Origin: Devosia sp. 2618
GTDB taxonomy: Bacteria; Pseudomonadota; Alphaproteobacteria; Rhizobiales; Devosiaceae
DNA length: 64,000 nt
Reading direction: 5' to 3'
Assembly: GCF_040546815.1 (NCBI RefSeq)
Contig: NZ_JBEPOO010000001.1
Span: forward strand, 1,302,001-1,366,000
Each line of letters opens with the position of its first letter. The stretch's first letter is position 1. The translations under genes were made by a program, and so were the position numbers. Shown here one piece after another: positions 12,083-22,880 of this stretch. The notes beneath the pieces are model-generated. The model ran no database searches. It worked only from the letters and a program-made list of their open reading frames with translations, and was not told the origin of the DNA.

Positions 12083-12621
12083 GTTCTGCCGCGCACGACC
12101 CCGGCGGCAAGGTTCGGCTGGCTCTGATGCCGGGCGTCAATGGCGACGCGCGGTTTAGCGCCGATGGCAAATACCGCCAGCTGATGCGCCGCTGGACCGG
12201 CGACGCGTTCCCTGCGCGTTACGTGTTGTTCATCGGCATGAACCCCAGCACCGCCGACGCGACGGTCAACGATCCCACCTGCGCCCGCGAATGGACCTTC
12301 GCCAACCGCGAGGGATTTTCAGCCATGGCAAAGGCCAATGTCGGGGATTATCGGGCGACAGACCCCAAGATGCTGCTGGCGCCCGGCGTGGTTGCGGTAT
12401 CTGACGAAAACCTCCCCACCATCCGCGCTGCGGCGGCAGACGCTGATGTCGTCATCCTCTGCCACGGCAAGCTCAACAAAGCCCTAGCCCCCGCCGGCAA
12501 GGCGCTGGTCGAGGCCCTCCGGGCCGATGGGATTGATCTGTGGTGCTTTGGGAAAAATGCCGATGGTTCCCCCAAGCATCCGCTGTATTTGAGGGCCGAT
12601 ACGCCGCTGGTGCGGTTTTAG
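12079..12621 (+). CDS. DUF1643 domain protein
   Basis: 180 residues, starting at the ATG that overlaps the folD stop. The family has the motif [17 protein letters not shown] and later a [20 protein letters not shown] segment, both seen here. DUF1643 proteins are soluble, widespread and have no proven activity; some resemble uracil-DNA-glycosylase-like folds. The [10 protein letters not shown] near the C-terminus is conserved in the family. Overlap with folD suggests co-transcription but says little about function. Confidence 0.82.
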   Translation: MSSAAHDPGGKVRLALMPGVNGDARFSADGKYRQLMRRWTGDAFPARYVLFIGMNPSTADATVNDPTCAREWTFANREGFSAMAKANVGDYRATDPKMLLAPGVVAVSDENLPTIRAAAADADVVILCHGKLNKALAPAGKALVEALRADGIDLWCFGKNADGSPKHPLYLRADTPLVRF

Positions 12622-12629
12622 AGGTAGGT

Positions 12630-12682
12630 ACCACGCCCTCGTGGTGCGAGTACTTACGAGCCTCGAACCACGAGGGCGTGCC
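12630..12682. repeat. Palindromic intergenic repeat, family 2 (short copy)
   Basis: CCACGCCCTCGTGGTGCGAG, a TACTTACGA centre, then GCCTCGAACCACGAGGGCGTG. It matches the outer ends of the 130-base copies at 8629 and 24501 with the middle missing, leaving a compact hairpin just behind the DUF1643 gene. Confidence 0.8.
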
Positions 12683-12708
12683 CCATCCTACTAATTTTTA
12701 GATGGAGC

Positions 12709-13062
12709 TCACCCCACCAGATAGAACGACCGCGCCACCGTATGATCCCGTAGAGCCTGCGCTGGGAGTTTGCCCGTCAATGCCGCAATTACCACCGAAA
12801 CATCCGGCACGGCACTGGCATCCACCACCACCTTTTTGAACGCGGGCCGTAGGCCCTGTTTGGCGCCTTCGAGCATGTCGAACAACAATGCCCGCACGTC
12901 GGTGCGCATGGCGCAGGCGATGCATTGCGCGCCGTCCTCGTGGGCATGCCCGGAATTGGCGGGCAGGCGGAGCAGGGCTGTATCGGCGTCGAGCGCGGTG
13001 AAGCGGTTGGGCTCGGTTACCAATGTGACGGGGATTGGGTCGAGTTTGCGATGGTTATTCAA
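12709..13062 (-). CDS. Small CobW/COG0523-like protein lacking the P-loop
   Basis: About 117 residues from a TTG at 13062; an ATG at 13122 is possible but would read through a palindromic repeat. IPVTLVTEPNRFTALDADTA is followed by GHAHEDGAQCIACAMRTDVR and FKKVVVDASAVPDVSVVIAA. These resemble the stretch of COG0523 metal-chaperone GTPases around the CxCC motif and the switch region, but the GxxGxGKT loop and the C-terminal domain are absent. It may be a shortened, non-GTPase relative or the remains of a larger gene. No known function. Confidence 0.5.
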   Translation of the reverse strand: MNNHRKLDPIPVTLVTEPNRFTALDADTALLRLPANSGHAHEDGAQCIACAMRTDVRALLFDMLEGAKQGLRPAFKKVVVDASAVPDVSVVIAALTGKLPAQALRDHTVARSFYLVG

Positions 13063-13065
13063 GAG

Positions 13066-13186
13066 GATACCCCCACCTAACCTCTCCCTGATAGGGGGAG
13101 GGACTGATCGAGTTTGAGGCACGTTTTGTGATACCCACCAGCCACATTCCTCCCCCTATCAGGGGGAGGTTAGGTGGGGGTATCCC
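13066..13186. repeat. Long inverted repeat, family 3
   Basis: The left arm GATACCCCCACCTAACCTCT... (13066-13100) is the reverse complement of the right arm (13151-13185, ending GGTTAGGTGGGGGTATC) with a single mismatch over 35 bases. About 50 bases separate the arms. A lone right arm is present at 8776-8827. It lies between the CobW-like gene and metH and may supply the leader of the former. Confidence 0.85.
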
Positions 13187-13210
13187 AAAAAAGGTTCAGC
13201 TTCGCCGCCT

Positions 13211-16200
13211 CTACTCCGCCGCCACGATCGCCGGACCCGGAATATAGTTCAAAATCGGCCCCAGCCACCGCTCGACCTCGGCCAGCGGCATGTTCTTGCG
13301 TTCCGCATAGTCCATCACCTGATCACGCTCCACCTTGGCTACGCCAAAATAATACGCATCGGGATGGCTGAAGAAGAGCCCCGAAACCGACGAGCCCGGC
13401 CACATGGCAAAACTTTCCGTCAAGGTCACGCCAGCCTGCTTTTCAGCGTCGAGCAGGCGGAACAGGGTGGTCTTTTCCGTATGGTCCGGCTGGGCCGGAT
13501 AGCCTGGCGCCGGACGGATGCCGCGATAGGTTTCGCCCAGCAATTCCTCATTGCTCAGCGTTTCGTCGGCCGCATAGCCCCAGAATTCCTTGCGGACACG
13601 CTGGTGCATATATTCGGCGAACGCCTCGGCGAAGCGGTCGGCCAGTGCCTTGACAAGAATGGACGAGTAATCGTCATTGGCTGCCTCAAAGCGCTCGGCA
13701 ATAGCGACCTCTTCGATGCCGGCTGTCACGACGAAGCCGCCGATATAGTCCGGCGTGCCGGCCGGTGCCACGAAGTCCGACAAAGCCATATTGGGCTTGC
13801 CGTCGCGCTTGGACAGCTGCTGGCGCAGGGTGAACAGCGTTGCCAGTTCTTCGGCGCGGCCTTCGTCGGTATAGAGACGAATGTCGTCGCCATCGGCATT
13901 GGCCGGCCAGAAGCCCACCACGGCGCGTGGCTTGAACCAGTCTTCGTCGATGATTTGCTTGAGCATCCGTTGGGCGTCGTCAAACAGCTGGCGTGCGGCC
14001 TCGCCCTGGCGCTCATCCTGCAGGATCGCCGGATAGCGGCCCTTGAGCTCCCAGGTCTGGAAGAACGGCGTCCAGTCGATATAGCTGGCCAGCGTCTTGA
14101 GATCGACGTCCTCGATCACCTTGGTACCAAGGAAGCTCGGCTTGGGCGGCGTGTAACCAGCCCAGTCCGGCTTGAACGCATTGGCGCGGGCTTTGGCCAA
14201 CGGCACGCGCTGCTTTTCGCTTTCGGCCCGTTCATGAGCTGCAGCGGCCTTGGCGTATTCGGCGCGAATGTCGGCGATGAAGCTGACCTTGGTGTCCTTG
14301 CCGAGCAGGTTACCCACCACGCCCACGGCGCGGCTGGCGTCGTTGACGTGCACGGCTTGCCCCGCATGGTAACGCGGGTGGATTTTGACCGCCGTATGGA
14401 CGCGGCTGGTCGTCGCGCCGCCGATAAGCAGCGGAATGTCAAAGCCTTCGCGCTCCATTTCGGAGGCGACATGCACCATTTCATCCAGCGATGGCGTGAT
14501 TAGGCCTGACAGCCCGATGATGTCGACATTCTGCTCCTTGGCGGTCTGCAGAATTTTGGCCGTCGGCACCATGACGCCGAGATCGATGATCTCGTAATTG
14601 TTGCAGCTCAGCACGACGCCGACGATGTTCTTGCCGATATCGTGCACGTCGCCCTTTACCGTCGCCATCAGCACCTTGCCGGCGCTCTGGCGGCCCGTAG
14701 CGTTACCGTCGGCATTCTTTTCGGCCTCCATGTAAGGCAACAGCAGCGCCACGGCCTGCTTCATCACGCGGGCCGATTTCACCACCTGCGGCAGGAACAT
14801 CTTGCCCGAGCCGAACAGGTCGCCGACGATGCTCATCCCGGCCATTAGCGGGCCTTCGATCACATGCAGCGGACGCGCCGACTTCAGCCGCGCCTCGTCG
14901 GTGTCGGCGTCGATATATTCGGTAATGCCGTTGACCAGTGCATGCGCGATGCGGTCCTCGACAGACTTTTCGCGCCAGCTCAAATCCTTGGCCGCCACTT
15001 CCTTGCCCGCCGTGCCGCGATAGCGTTCGGCCAGCGCCAGCAGGCGGTCGGTGCCGTCGTCGCGGCGGTTGAGGATCACGTCCTCGCAGGCGTCGCGCAG
15101 TTCGCGATCAATGCTCTCGTAAACCGCCAGTTGCCCGGCATTGACGATGCCCATGTCCATGCCATTCTGGATGGCATAGTAGAGGAACACGGCGTGCATC
15201 GCCTCGCGCACCGGCTCATTGCCGCGGAACGAGAAGCTGAGGTTCGAGATACCGCCCGAAATATGCACATGGGGCAGGGTGTCGGTGATGTCCTTGGTCG
15301 CTTCGATGAAGTCGACGCCATAATTGTTGTGTTCTTCGATACCGGTGGCGACTGCAAAGACGTTGGGATCGAAAATGATGTCTTCCGGCGGGAACCCCAC
15401 TTCCTCGGTCAGCAGTTTATAGGCGCGGGTGCAGATTTCGACCTTGCGGGCGCGCGTATCGGCCTGACCTTGCTCGTCGAATGCCATCACCACAACCGCA
15501 GCGCCATAGGCGCGCACCAGCCTTGCGTGATGCAGGAAGGCCTCTTCGCCTTCCTTCATCGAGATCGAATTGACCAGCGCCTTGCCCTGCACACATTGCA
15601 GACCCGCCTCGATCACGTCCCACTTGGACGAGTCGATCATCAGCGGCACTTTGGCGATGTCGGGTTCGGCCGCGAGCAGGTTGAGGAACTCGATCATCAC
15701 CTGTTTGGAGTCGATCAGGCCCTCATCCATGTTGATGTCGATGATCTGGGCGCCATTGGCCACCTGATCGCGCGCCACGTCGAGCGCAGCGGTATAGTCG
15801 CCAGCGGTGATCAGCTTGCGGAAGCGGGCCGAGCCGGTGACGTTGGTGCGCTCGCCGATATTGACGAACGGAATGTCCTTGGTCAGCGTAAAGGGCTCAA
15901 GGCCGGCCAGGCGCAGCAGGTTTGGCACTTCGGGCACGGCGCGTGGCTTATGCTTGGCCACTGCCTGCGCGATGGCGCGGATATGGTCGGGCGTCGAGCC
16001 ACAGCAGCCGCCAACGATGTTGACGTAACCGGAAGCGGCAAAGCCCTCGATCTGCTCCGCCATGAATTCTGGCGTCTCGTCATATTGACCGAACGCATTG
16101 GGCAGGCCGGCATTGGGATAGGCGCAGATGAACGTGTCTGCGCCGTCCGAAAGTTCGGCCAGGTGGGCGCGCATGGCATTGGCGCCGAGCGCGCAGTTCA

Positions 16201-16963
16201 GCCCGATGGTGATCGGATTGGCGTGGCGCACCGAATACCAGAACGCCGTTGGCGTCTGGCCCGACAGCGTGCGGCCGCTGAGATCGGTAATCGTGCCCGA
16301 AATCATGATCGGCACGTCGATGCCGCGCTCGTCAAAAATCTGACGGGCAGCAAACAGGCCGGCCTTGGTGTTGAGCGTATCGGTGATGGTTTCAAACAGC
16401 AGCAGGTCGGCGCCTGCGTCGAGCAGGCCGCGAATGGCCTCGCTATAGGCGTCGCGCAACTGTTCGAACGTGATCGATCGGAAACCGGGGCTGGCCACGT
16501 CGGTCGACATGGACGCGGTCTTGGTGGTCGGTCCGATAGCGCCCGCTACAAAGCGACGGCGACCGTCTTCGGCCTCAGCGCGCAAAGCAGCCCGGCGCGC
16601 CACGACGACGCCCTGATAGTTGATGTCATAGACCGCGCTTTCGCACTCATAGTCGGCCTGCGCCACCCATGTGCCCGAAAACGTGTTGGTTTCGGCGATA
16701 TCGGCCCCAGCCATGAAATACTGGTAGTGGATATCCTCGATCATCTGCGGTTCGGTTATAACCAGCAGATCGTTATTGCCCTTGAGCGGCAGCTGCCAGT
16801 CCTTGAACCGTTCGCCGCGGAAATTTTCTTCGGTCAGTTTGAGGCGCTGGATCATGGTGCCCATCGCGCCGTCCAGAATCAGGATGCGTTCGCGCGCAGC
16901 CTTGGTCAGCGCTGCGCGGACCTCGTTCCAGTCGGGAATATGGGCGTCATCGTGCTGGCTCAT
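13211..16963 (-). CDS. metH: Cobalamin-dependent methionine synthase
   Basis: Transfers the methyl group of methyl-THF to homocysteine through B12. 1250 residues from ATG 16963 ([15 protein letters not shown]), preceded by a GAGG sequence. All four modules are present: homocysteine domain ([11 protein letters not shown], zinc cysteines in GLNCALG and [11 protein letters not shown]), pterin domain ([16 protein letters not shown]), B12 domain ([14 protein letters not shown], with the cobalt-ligand histidine), and reactivation domain ([15 protein letters not shown]). An upstream ATG at 16999 would put the promoter palindrome close to the start and is less likely. Together with nrdJ it shows that the cell depends on B12. 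Confidence 0.97.
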   Translation of the reverse strand: MSQHDDAHIPDWNEVRAALTKAARERILILDGAMGTMIQRLKLTEENFRGERFKDWQLPLKGNNDLLVITEPQMIEDIHYQYFMAGADIAETNTFSGTWVAQADYECESAVYDINYQGVVVARRAALRAEAEDGRRRFVAGAIGPTTKTASMSTDVASPGFRSITFEQLRDAYSEAIRGLLDAGADLLLFETITDTLNTKAGLFAARQIFDERGIDVPIMISGTITDLSGRTLSGQTPTAFWYSVRHANPITIGLNCALGANAMRAHLAELSDGADTFICAYPNAGLPNAFGQYDETPEFMAEQIEGFAASGYVNIVGGCCGSTPDHIRAIAQAVAKHKPRAVPEVPNLLRLAGLEPFTLTKDIPFVNIGERTNVTGSARFRKLITAGDYTAALDVARDQVANGAQIIDINMDEGLIDSKQVMIEFLNLLAAEPDIAKVPLMIDSSKWDVIEAGLQCVQGKALVNSISMKEGEEAFLHHARLVRAYGAAVVVMAFDEQGQADTRARKVEICTRAYKLLTEEVGFPPEDIIFDPNVFAVATGIEEHNNYGVDFIEATKDITDTLPHVHISGGISNLSFSFRGNEPVREAMHAVFLYYAIQNGMDMGIVNAGQLAVYESIDRELRDACEDVILNRRDDGTDRLLALAERYRGTAGKEVAAKDLSWREKSVEDRIAHALVNGITEYIDADTDEARLKSARPLHVIEGPLMAGMSIVGDLFGSGKMFLPQVVKSARVMKQAVALLLPYMEAEKNADGNATGRQSAGKVLMATVKGDVHDIGKNIVGVVLSCNNYEIIDLGVMVPTAKILQTAKEQNVDIIGLSGLITPSLDEMVHVASEMEREGFDIPLLIGGATTSRVHTAVKIHPRYHAGQAVHVNDASRAVGVVGNLLGKDTKVSFIADIRAEYAKAAAAHERAESEKQRVPLAKARANAFKPDWAGYTPPKPSFLGTKVIEDVDLKTLASYIDWTPFFQTWELKGRYPAILQDERQGEAARQLFDDAQRMLKQIIDEDWFKPRAVVGFWPANADGDDIRLYTDEGRAEELATLFTLRQQLSKRDGKPNMALSDFVAPAGTPDYIGGFVVTAGIEEVAIAERFEAANDDYSSILVKALADRFAEAFAEYMHQRVRKEFWGYAADETLSNEELLGETYRGIRPAPGYPAQPDHTEKTTLFRLLDAEKQAGVTLTESFAMWPGSSVSGLFFSHPDAYYFGVAKVERDQVMDYAERKNMPLAEVERWLGPILNYIPGPAIVAAE

Positions 16964-16999
16964 CGCCAAATACCTCAGGTTCGGTGATTTTCCGATCAC

Positions 17000-17015
17000 A
17001 TAAAGATATCTTTAT
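17000..17015. promoter_or_regulatory. Perfect 16-bp palindrome in the metH promoter region
   Basis: ATAAAGATATCTTTAT is its own reverse complement and sits 36 bases before the metH start, in an A/T-rich patch of otherwise GC-rich DNA. ATAAAG/CTTTAT-type palindromes are typical of ArsR-family regulators of methionine genes (SahR type). That regulator was not seen in the window, so the assignment is inference. Confidence 0.6.
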
Positions 17016-17220
17016 ATCTGGCGTGATGCAAGTTCCGATGGGTGCGCGTTCTGTCTCACTTTGGGAACGTTTTCGCGTCAAATGTTACTCTCAACGCTAA
17101 CAGTCTGTTGTCTTTAACCTCACTGAAACCAGAAACCTGTTCTGTGCGGGTGAGGGCGGCCAAAACGCGTTATGGTCCGTACTCATAGTGTGAATAGCGT
17201 AAAAGAGTTTGAGTACAGTG

Positions 17221-18270
17221 ATGACGCCCGCCTGGCGCAATGCCATCCGTTTCGTCGCCCTGGCGACCCTGATCACCCCTATGATTGCGGCCTGTGCCAG
17301 CGGTGGTGGCCTCGGCGCCACAGTCAAACGCGGCGCCTTCACGTCGTCCGAATTCGGTGTCAGCGCCTCGCCGCGCGTCACCAATAATCCCAATCCGCCC
17401 AAGGGTGGCGGCCGCTATCAGGTCGGCAAACCCTATACGGTCCGCGGCAAAGTCTACACGCCAGCCGAGCAGCCCGGCTATGTCGCGACCGGCGACGCGT
17501 CCTGGTATGGCTCCGATTTCCACGGCCGCCGCACCGCCAATGGCGAGATTTTCTCGGCCAACGCTTTGACTGGCGCCCATCCCACTTTGCCGCTGCCGTC
17601 CTATGTCCGCGTCACCAACGAAGCCAATGGCCGTTCGGTCGTCGTTCGCGTCAACGATCGCGGGCCCTATATGCCCGGCCGCATCATGGACCTGTCGCAC
17701 CGCGCCGCCGAAATGCTAGGCTACGTCAACAACGGCCATACGACAATCAAGGCCGAATATGTCGGCCCAGCGCCACTTGAGGGTGATGACACCCGCATGC
17801 TGGTCGCCAGCTATTCCGGCCCGGCCAACTATGGCGGCAGCTCCAGCAATACCCGTGTCGCATCGGCCGGTGGTAATCGCAGCGTTGCCGATATTGCCGG
17901 CGATTTCTTCGGCGGTTTCTTCTCGTATGCCGACACCACGCCAGAGCAGCAGGATGCAGCGATCGGCACGGCTTTCTCGGCCGTCAATGCCATGGCGACC
18001 CGCACGACCGACCTCAATGACTGGGTGCAGTCAGTCGATGCCGATTCCCGCTCGATCCGTCTGGGTCTTGGCGTCTTCAGCGACCAGAACAACGCCATCA
18101 ATATCGCCGAGCGCTTCGCCGTTCTCGGCGCGGTGGATGAGGAGCAGGTGACCGTCAATGGCCGTCCGGCGACGCGCCTGACTCTAACCCATCTCAAGGC
18201 CGGCGCCTCAAGAGTTGATGTGCAGGATCTGGGCCGCGAGCTTGGCCTTAACGACATAGTTCTCTATTAA
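17221..18270 (+). CDS. rlpA: RlpA-like septal ring lipoprotein (DPBB and SPOR-like domains)
   Basis: A 349-residue lipoprotein; the signal peptide ends in the lipobox MIAAC (cysteine near residue 25). The double-psi beta-barrel domain has GDASWYGSDFHGRRTANGE and VRVNDRGPYMPGRIMDLSHR, including the aspartates of lytic transglycosylases. The last 70 residues (IRLGLGVFSDQNNAINIAER onward) look like a SPOR domain, which binds denuded septal peptidoglycan. A TTG at 17209 is an alternative start. The next gene encodes a D,D-carboxypeptidase, so this is a cell-wall pair. Confidence 0.88.
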   Translation: MTPAWRNAIRFVALATLITPMIAACASGGGLGATVKRGAFTSSEFGVSASPRVTNNPNPPKGGGRYQVGKPYTVRGKVYTPAEQPGYVATGDASWYGSDFHGRRTANGEIFSANALTGAHPTLPLPSYVRVTNEANGRSVVVRVNDRGPYMPGRIMDLSHRAAEMLGYVNNGHTTIKAEYVGPAPLEGDDTRMLVASYSGPANYGGSSSNTRVASAGGNRSVADIAGDFFGGFFSYADTTPEQQDAAIGTAFSAVNAMATRTTDLNDWVQSVDADSRSIRLGLGVFSDQNNAINIAERFAVLGAVDEEQVTVNGRPATRLTLTHLKAGASRVDVQDLGRELGLNDIVLY

Positions 18271-18306
18271 TATAACAGCCGGGAAAGCCCGGCGCCGAAG
18301 GGGCAG

Positions 18307-19458
18307 GTGGTCGTGAAAAAGATCTGGCTAACAGTGGCGACAATGCTGGCGCTGACGGCGCCAGTTCTGGCCCAGGTCCTGTTCGAAACCAAGGCACCCT
18401 ACGCCATTCTGATGGACAATGAATCCGGCACGGTCATCTTCCAGAAAGATGCCGACGCCCGGATCGAGCCGGCCAGCATGGCCAAGCTCATGACCATCGC
18501 TGTGGTGTTCCACGAAATCCGCGATGGCCGCGTGAACATGGCCGACGAGTTCTTCGTTTCGGAAAACGCCTGGCGCACCGGTGGCGCGCGCTCGGGCGGC
18601 TCGACCATGTTTGCCGAACTCAATTCCAAGATCAGCGTCGAAAACCTCGTCCGCTCCGTCATCATCCAGTCGGGCAATGATGCGGCCATCGTTCTGGCCG
18701 AAGGCATTGCCGGCTCCGAAGGGAGCTTCTCGGCCATGATGAATGAGCTGGCGATAGAGATCGGGCTTGAGCACTCCCACTTCACCAATTCCACCGGCCT
18801 GCCGGACCCGGACATGTATGTCACGGCCCGCGATCTGGCCGATCTCGGCCGCTACCTGATCCGCGAGTTCCCCGAATACTACCACTACTTCTCCGAGCCC
18901 GAGATGGAGTGGAACAAGATCAAGCAGCCCAACCGCAACTCGCTGGTCGAAATGGGCATTGGCGTTGACGGTCTCAAAACCGGCCATACGCAAGCTGCCG
19001 GTTACGGGTCGGTTATCTCGACGGCCGAAGGCGGGCGCCGTCTTGTCGCGGTGCTGCATGGCCTGCCGTCGATGGCACAGCGCGCCGAAGAGGGCCGCAA
19101 GCTGATCACCTGGGGCGCTCGGGCCTTTGAGCGCGTCTCGGCCTATCCCGACGGCGCCATCGTCACCTATGCCAACGTCTATGGCGGCACCAGTTCCAGC
19201 GTCGGGCTGGTCGGCAAGGGCGAGGTCGCGCTCTACCTGCCACGCGGCTCTCGCCGCTGCCTCTCCGCCACCGTGGTCTATACCGGCCCGCTAATGCCGC
19301 CGGTGATGGAAGGCGACAAGGTCGCTGAACTCCGCGTCTTCTGTGATGACCAACTCGTGCAAACTGCGCCGCTCTATGCTGCCTACACGGTGGAAGAAGG
19401 CGACGTCATGCGCAAAGCCACCGACGCATTAAAGCAACTGGCCCTCGGCTGGCTCTGA
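18307..19458 (+). CDS. D-alanyl-D-alanine carboxypeptidase (DacA/DacF-like penicillin-binding protein)
   Basis: Trims the terminal D-Ala of peptidoglycan stem peptides in the periplasm. 383 residues from GTG 18307 (GTG 18313 is equally possible; GGGGCAGG precedes both). A signal peptide of about 22 residues ends at VLA. The active site is complete: SxxK (Ser57-Lys60, SMAKL), SGN (around 122) and KTG (224-226). A C-terminal beta domain (GEVALYLPRGSRR onward) is typical of the PBP5 type. It lies 36 bases behind rlpA, separated by a small GCCGGG/CCCGGC hairpin. Confidence 0.93.
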   Translation: MVVKKIWLTVATMLALTAPVLAQVLFETKAPYAILMDNESGTVIFQKDADARIEPASMAKLMTIAVVFHEIRDGRVNMADEFFVSENAWRTGGARSGGSTMFAELNSKISVENLVRSVIIQSGNDAAIVLAEGIAGSEGSFSAMMNELAIEIGLEHSHFTNSTGLPDPDMYVTARDLADLGRYLIREFPEYYHYFSEPEMEWNKIKQPNRNSLVEMGIGVDGLKTGHTQAAGYGSVISTAEGGRRLVAVLHGLPSMAQRAEEGRKLITWGARAFERVSAYPDGAIVTYANVYGGTSSSVGLVGKGEVALYLPRGSRRCLSATVVYTGPLMPPVMEGDKVAELRVFCDDQLVQTAPLYAAYTVEEGDVMRKATDALKQLALGWL

Positions 19459-19494
19459 GACGCCCCAGTATATCTCCCCAGTAGCCCTCATCCA

Positions 19495-19533
19495 GTAGAC
19501 CTCATGGTGAGCCTGTCGAACCACGAGGTCGTG
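19495..19533. repeat. Intergenic repeat, family 1 (half copy)
   Basis: AGTAGACCTCATGGTGAGCC... through CGAACCACGAGGTCGTG equals the left arm of the copy at 5716; the right arm is missing or decayed. It lies between the carboxypeptidase gene and tmk. Confidence 0.75.
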
Positions 19534-19619
19534 CCGCAATGCCGCCGTACCTCGCGCTTTGGCACGTAAGCTCCCACACCCGACTGGTTCTGCAAATCTG
19601 ACTCGTATAGAACGTGCTC

Positions 19620-20306
19620 ATGCCCGAAGCGTCAAACAGCAGCCGCGCCCGTTTCATCACCTTTGAGGGTGGCGAAGGCGTTGGCAAATCCACCCAGATC
19701 AAGCGTCTGCAGCAAAACCTTGAGCGCCGCGCCATCAATGTCGTGCGCACGCGGGAACCCGGCGGAACGCCCAAGGCCGAAGCTATCCGCTCCTTCATCC
19801 TGCAAGGGCGGTCCGAAAGCTGGGGGCCGGGGGCCGAAGCCGTGCTGTTCGCCGCGGCGCGGCTTGATCACGTCAATCAGCTGATCGCGCCCAACCTGCG
19901 CAATGGCACCTGGGTACTGTCGGATCGCTTCCACGATTCCACCCGCGCCTATCAGGGCCTGACCGGTGGCGTAGATGACAAGCTGATCGCTGGCCTTGAG
20001 TCACTGGCCCTCGACGGCAACACCCCCGATCTCACCATCGTGCTCGATATGGACCCTGATGCCGCCTTCAAGCGTGTCGCTGATCGCGCCATCGAAGATG
20101 GTCTTGCCCTGACCGGCGATCGCTTTGAAAAAGAAGAGATCGAGTGGCACAAGCGCCTGCGCGAAGGGTTCCTGGCTATCGCCAAGGAAAACCCTGACCG
20201 CTGCGTCGTCATCGAAGCCGCACAGTCCGAAAACGCGCTGGAGGCCGCCATCTGGGCGGTCGTCAGCCAGCGCTTCCCTGAACTTCTGGAAGGCTCACCG
20301 GCGTGA
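19620..20306 (+). CDS. tmk: Thymidylate kinase
   Basis: Phosphorylates dTMP to dTDP. 228 residues from ATG 19620; a GTG six bases upstream is also possible. The P-loop is FEGGEGVGKST, the substrate-binding motif TREPGGTPKAE follows, then the DRF motif LSDRFHDSTRAYQG and a LID region rich in charged residues (RAIEDGLALTGDRFE). It overlaps holB by four bases, and both proteins serve DNA synthesis; tmk-holB is a widely conserved pair. Confidence 0.96.
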   Translation: MPEASNSSRARFITFEGGEGVGKSTQIKRLQQNLERRAINVVRTREPGGTPKAEAIRSFILQGRSESWGPGAEAVLFAAARLDHVNQLIAPNLRNGTWVLSDRFHDSTRAYQGLTGGVDDKLIAGLESLALDGNTPDLTIVLDMDPDAAFKRVADRAIEDGLALTGDRFEKEEIEWHKRLREGFLAIAKENPDRCVVIEAAQSENALEAAIWAVVSQRFPELLEGSPA

Positions 20307-21331
20307 GTGATCCCGACGGACTTGCCGAAATGGTGCCACCCGAGCGCCGCCAGCGTGCCCGCGGGCACGAGAACGCCCGCTCGGCTATCCTCAAGCAATT
20401 GGCGGAACACCGTCTGCCCGGCGCCATTCTGCTGCATGGTCCGCAGGGTATCGGCAAGGCGACCTTTGCCTTTGAACTCGCCGCCGCCATCCTGACCTCC
20501 ACGGGCGATGAGGAAGCCCATCGCGTCGAAGAACAGGTTTCGGCGATGTCCCATCCCAATCTGTTCCTGCTGCGCCGCCGTCCCAAGGACAGCAAAAGCT
20601 ATTACACCGTGATCCGCGTCGAAGACATTCGCGAGCTGCGCGATAGCCTGCATCACACACGGGGCAGGGCCGGTCACCGCGTCGCGATCATCGACAGCAT
20701 CGACGATTGCAATCCGTCCGCTGCCAACGCGTTGCTCAAGACGCTGGAAGAGCCGCCAGCCGACACGATTTTCCTGCTGATCTCGCATCGCCCTGGACAG
20801 CTACTGCCAACCATCAAATCGCGCTGCCACAACCTGGCGTTGCGGCCGGTCGCGCCCGACGACGTGCGCTCCGTGCTGGTCGAGCACGATCCAAGCCTTG
20901 GACGTGCCGAGGTGGATCAGGCGATTTCGCTTGCCGGCGGCCGCCCACGCCGCGCCTTCGAAACCTTGGCGCTTGAAGCCGATTCCGCGCTCGGCGCGCT
21001 GCAGACGTGGCTCGCTAATCCGGCGCAGCATCCGTCCGGTGTGTCGCTCAAACTGGCCGATGCCCTCGGCGCCGATACCCAGAGCACCGAGCTAAGCTTC
21101 GCCCGCGAAATGCTCGATGACTGGATGGCCGATGAGGCGCGCAACGCCGCCATGCAGCCCGGAGCCCGCAGACGTCTTGCCTCGGCCAACGAGCTATGGG
21201 ACAAGGCACACGCCCTTTTCGCCGAGGCCGACAGCATCAATCTGGATATGAAACAGACGCTTGTCGCCATTTTTGACGCGATCAGGAAGCACTCTGCCAT
21301 GACCGCACCCGTTTCTGCCGAGTCCCTATGA
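20303..21331 (+). CDS. holB: DNA polymerase III subunit delta'
   Basis: Clamp-loader subunit, 342 residues. An AAA+ fold with a Walker A-like loop [16 protein letters not shown], followed by the segment [20 protein letters not shown] and the DnaX-type motif [20 protein letters not shown]. The delta' family often has a non-functional ATP site, but here GIGKAT is close to canonical. GTG start, overlapping tmk; its end overlaps metG by four bases, so the three genes are translationally coupled. Confidence 0.92.
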   Translation: MSDPDGLAEMVPPERRQRARGHENARSAILKQLAEHRLPGAILLHGPQGIGKATFAFELAAAILTSTGDEEAHRVEEQVSAMSHPNLFLLRRRPKDSKSYYTVIRVEDIRELRDSLHHTRGRAGHRVAIIDSIDDCNPSAANALLKTLEEPPADTIFLLISHRPGQLLPTIKSRCHNLALRPVAPDDVRSVLVEHDPSLGRAEVDQAISLAGGRPRRAFETLALEADSALGALQTWLANPAQHPSGVSLKLADALGADTQSTELSFAREMLDDWMADEARNAAMQPGARRRLASANELWDKAHALFAEADSINLDMKQTLVAIFDAIRKHSAMTAPVSAESL

Positions 21332-22878
21332 CCCTTAAGCCGTTTTACGTCACCACAGCGATCTCCTACCCAAATGGCGCCCCACATATCGGGCACGCCT
21401 ATGAGATGATCGCGACCGACGCCATCGCCCGTTACAAGCGCCTCGAAGGTCGGGAAGTCTACTTCCTGACCGGCACGGACGAGCACGGTATCAAGATGGT
21501 GCAGACGGCGGCCGCGCAGGGCATCACGCCGCGCGAACTGGCTGACCGCAACTCGGCCGAGTTCCGGCGGTTGGCGGAAGTGTTGGACATTTCCAACGAC
21601 GATTTCCTCCGCACCACCGAAAAGCGCCACTACGATTCCAGCCAAGCGATCTGGAAGAAAATGTCCGCCAACAACAATGGCGACATTTTCCAGTCCACCT
21701 ATAAAGGCTGGTACTCGGTTCGCGACGAGGCCTATTTCGACGAAGAAGAGCTGACGGAAAAGGACGGCAAGAAATTTGCCCCCACCGGCGCCGAAGTAAA
21801 CTGGGTTGAAGAGCCAACCTATTTCTTCCGCCTGTCGGCCTACCAGCAGAAGCTGCTCGACCTCTACGAGTCCAATCCAGACTTCATCGCGCCCAAGGAA
21901 CGCCGCAACGAGATCATCTCGTTCGTAAAGGGAGGCCTGCAGGACCTCTCGATCTCGCGCACCACCTTCGATTGGGGTGTGCCGGTTCCCGATGCGCCGG
22001 GCCACGTCATGTATGTGTGGGTTGATGCGCTCACCAACTACATCACCGGCGTCGGTTTCCCCGATGAAGCCAGCGAGCTGTTCAAAAAGTTCTGGCCAGC
22101 CGATCTGCATGTCGTGGGCAAGGACATCATCCGCTTCCACACCGTCTATTGGCCTGCATTCCTGATGAGTGCCGGCATTGAGGTTCAGCACCGCGTTTTC
22201 GCGCATGGCTTCCTCACGGTCGACGGCCAGAAGATGAGCAAGTCGCTCGGCAATGTCATTGACCCATTCGAGCTGATCGAAGAGTTCGGCACTGACGCAT
22301 CGCGCTACTTCTTCCTGCGCGAAGTCTCGTTCGGCAATGACGGCGACTACAGCCACGAAAAGCTGGTCAACCGCGTCAATGCCGACCTTGCCAACAACCT
22401 CGGCAATCTTGCGCAGCGCTCACTGTCGATGATCAACAAGAACTGCGACGCCAAGGTGCCCCAGCTCGGCGCGCTCTCGGAAGCCGATCAGGCGATCATC
22501 CGCGAAGTCGACGAAGCCCTCGACGCCGCCCAGAAGGCAATGGACCAGCAACTGGTTCACGAAGCGACCGGCGCGATCATCGCAGCGCTAAGTTCCGCCA
22601 ATAACTACTTCGCCGCTCAGGAGCCCTGGGCACTCAAAAAGACCGATCCGGAACGCATGGCGACCGTTCTCTATGTGACGGCCGACACGGTTCGTCGACT
22701 GACGATTCCGATGCAGGCTTTCGTTCCGGCATCGGCAGCGCGCTTGCTCGACCAGTTGGCTGTGCCAGAGGACCAGCGCACACTCGCTGCGGCTCGAAAT
22801 GCTAACAGTCTGCTAACCGATACTCCCCTTCCAGTACCGCAAGGCGTGTTCGCGCGCCTCGAACGCAAGGCGGAATAG
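21328..22878 (+). CDS. metG: Methionyl-tRNA synthetase
   Basis: Class I synthetase, 516 residues. The ATP site is formed by HIGH (PHIGHAYE, around residues 19-26) and KMSKS (KMSKSLGN, around 301-308). The connective region ([16 protein letters not shown]...) lacks the zinc-binding CxxC pairs, so it is the zinc-free, shorter type without a C-terminal tRNA-binding domain; this is normal in alphaproteobacteria. The alpha-helical anticodon domain fills the last 150 residues. It starts inside holB and ends two bases before tatD. Confidence 0.97.
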   Translation: MTLKPFYVTTAISYPNGAPHIGHAYEMIATDAIARYKRLEGREVYFLTGTDEHGIKMVQTAAAQGITPRELADRNSAEFRRLAEVLDISNDDFLRTTEKRHYDSSQAIWKKMSANNNGDIFQSTYKGWYSVRDEAYFDEEELTEKDGKKFAPTGAEVNWVEEPTYFFRLSAYQQKLLDLYESNPDFIAPKERRNEIISFVKGGLQDLSISRTTFDWGVPVPDAPGHVMYVWVDALTNYITGVGFPDEASELFKKFWPADLHVVGKDIIRFHTVYWPAFLMSAGIEVQHRVFAHGFLTVDGQKMSKSLGNVIDPFELIEEFGTDASRYFFLREVSFGNDGDYSHEKLVNRVNADLANNLGNLAQRSLSMINKNCDAKVPQLGALSEADQAIIREVDEALDAAQKAMDQQLVHEATGAIIAALSSANNYFAAQEPWALKKTDPERMATVLYVTADTVRRLTIPMQAFVPASAARLLDQLAVPEDQRTLAAARNANSLLTDTPLPVPQGVFARLERKAE

Positions 22879-22880
22879 GG

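Noticed and set aside
14864..16987. 707-codon open frame antisense to metH
   Set aside because: Mirror of the metH codons; no domain recognisable and it covers the metH promoter side without its own signals.
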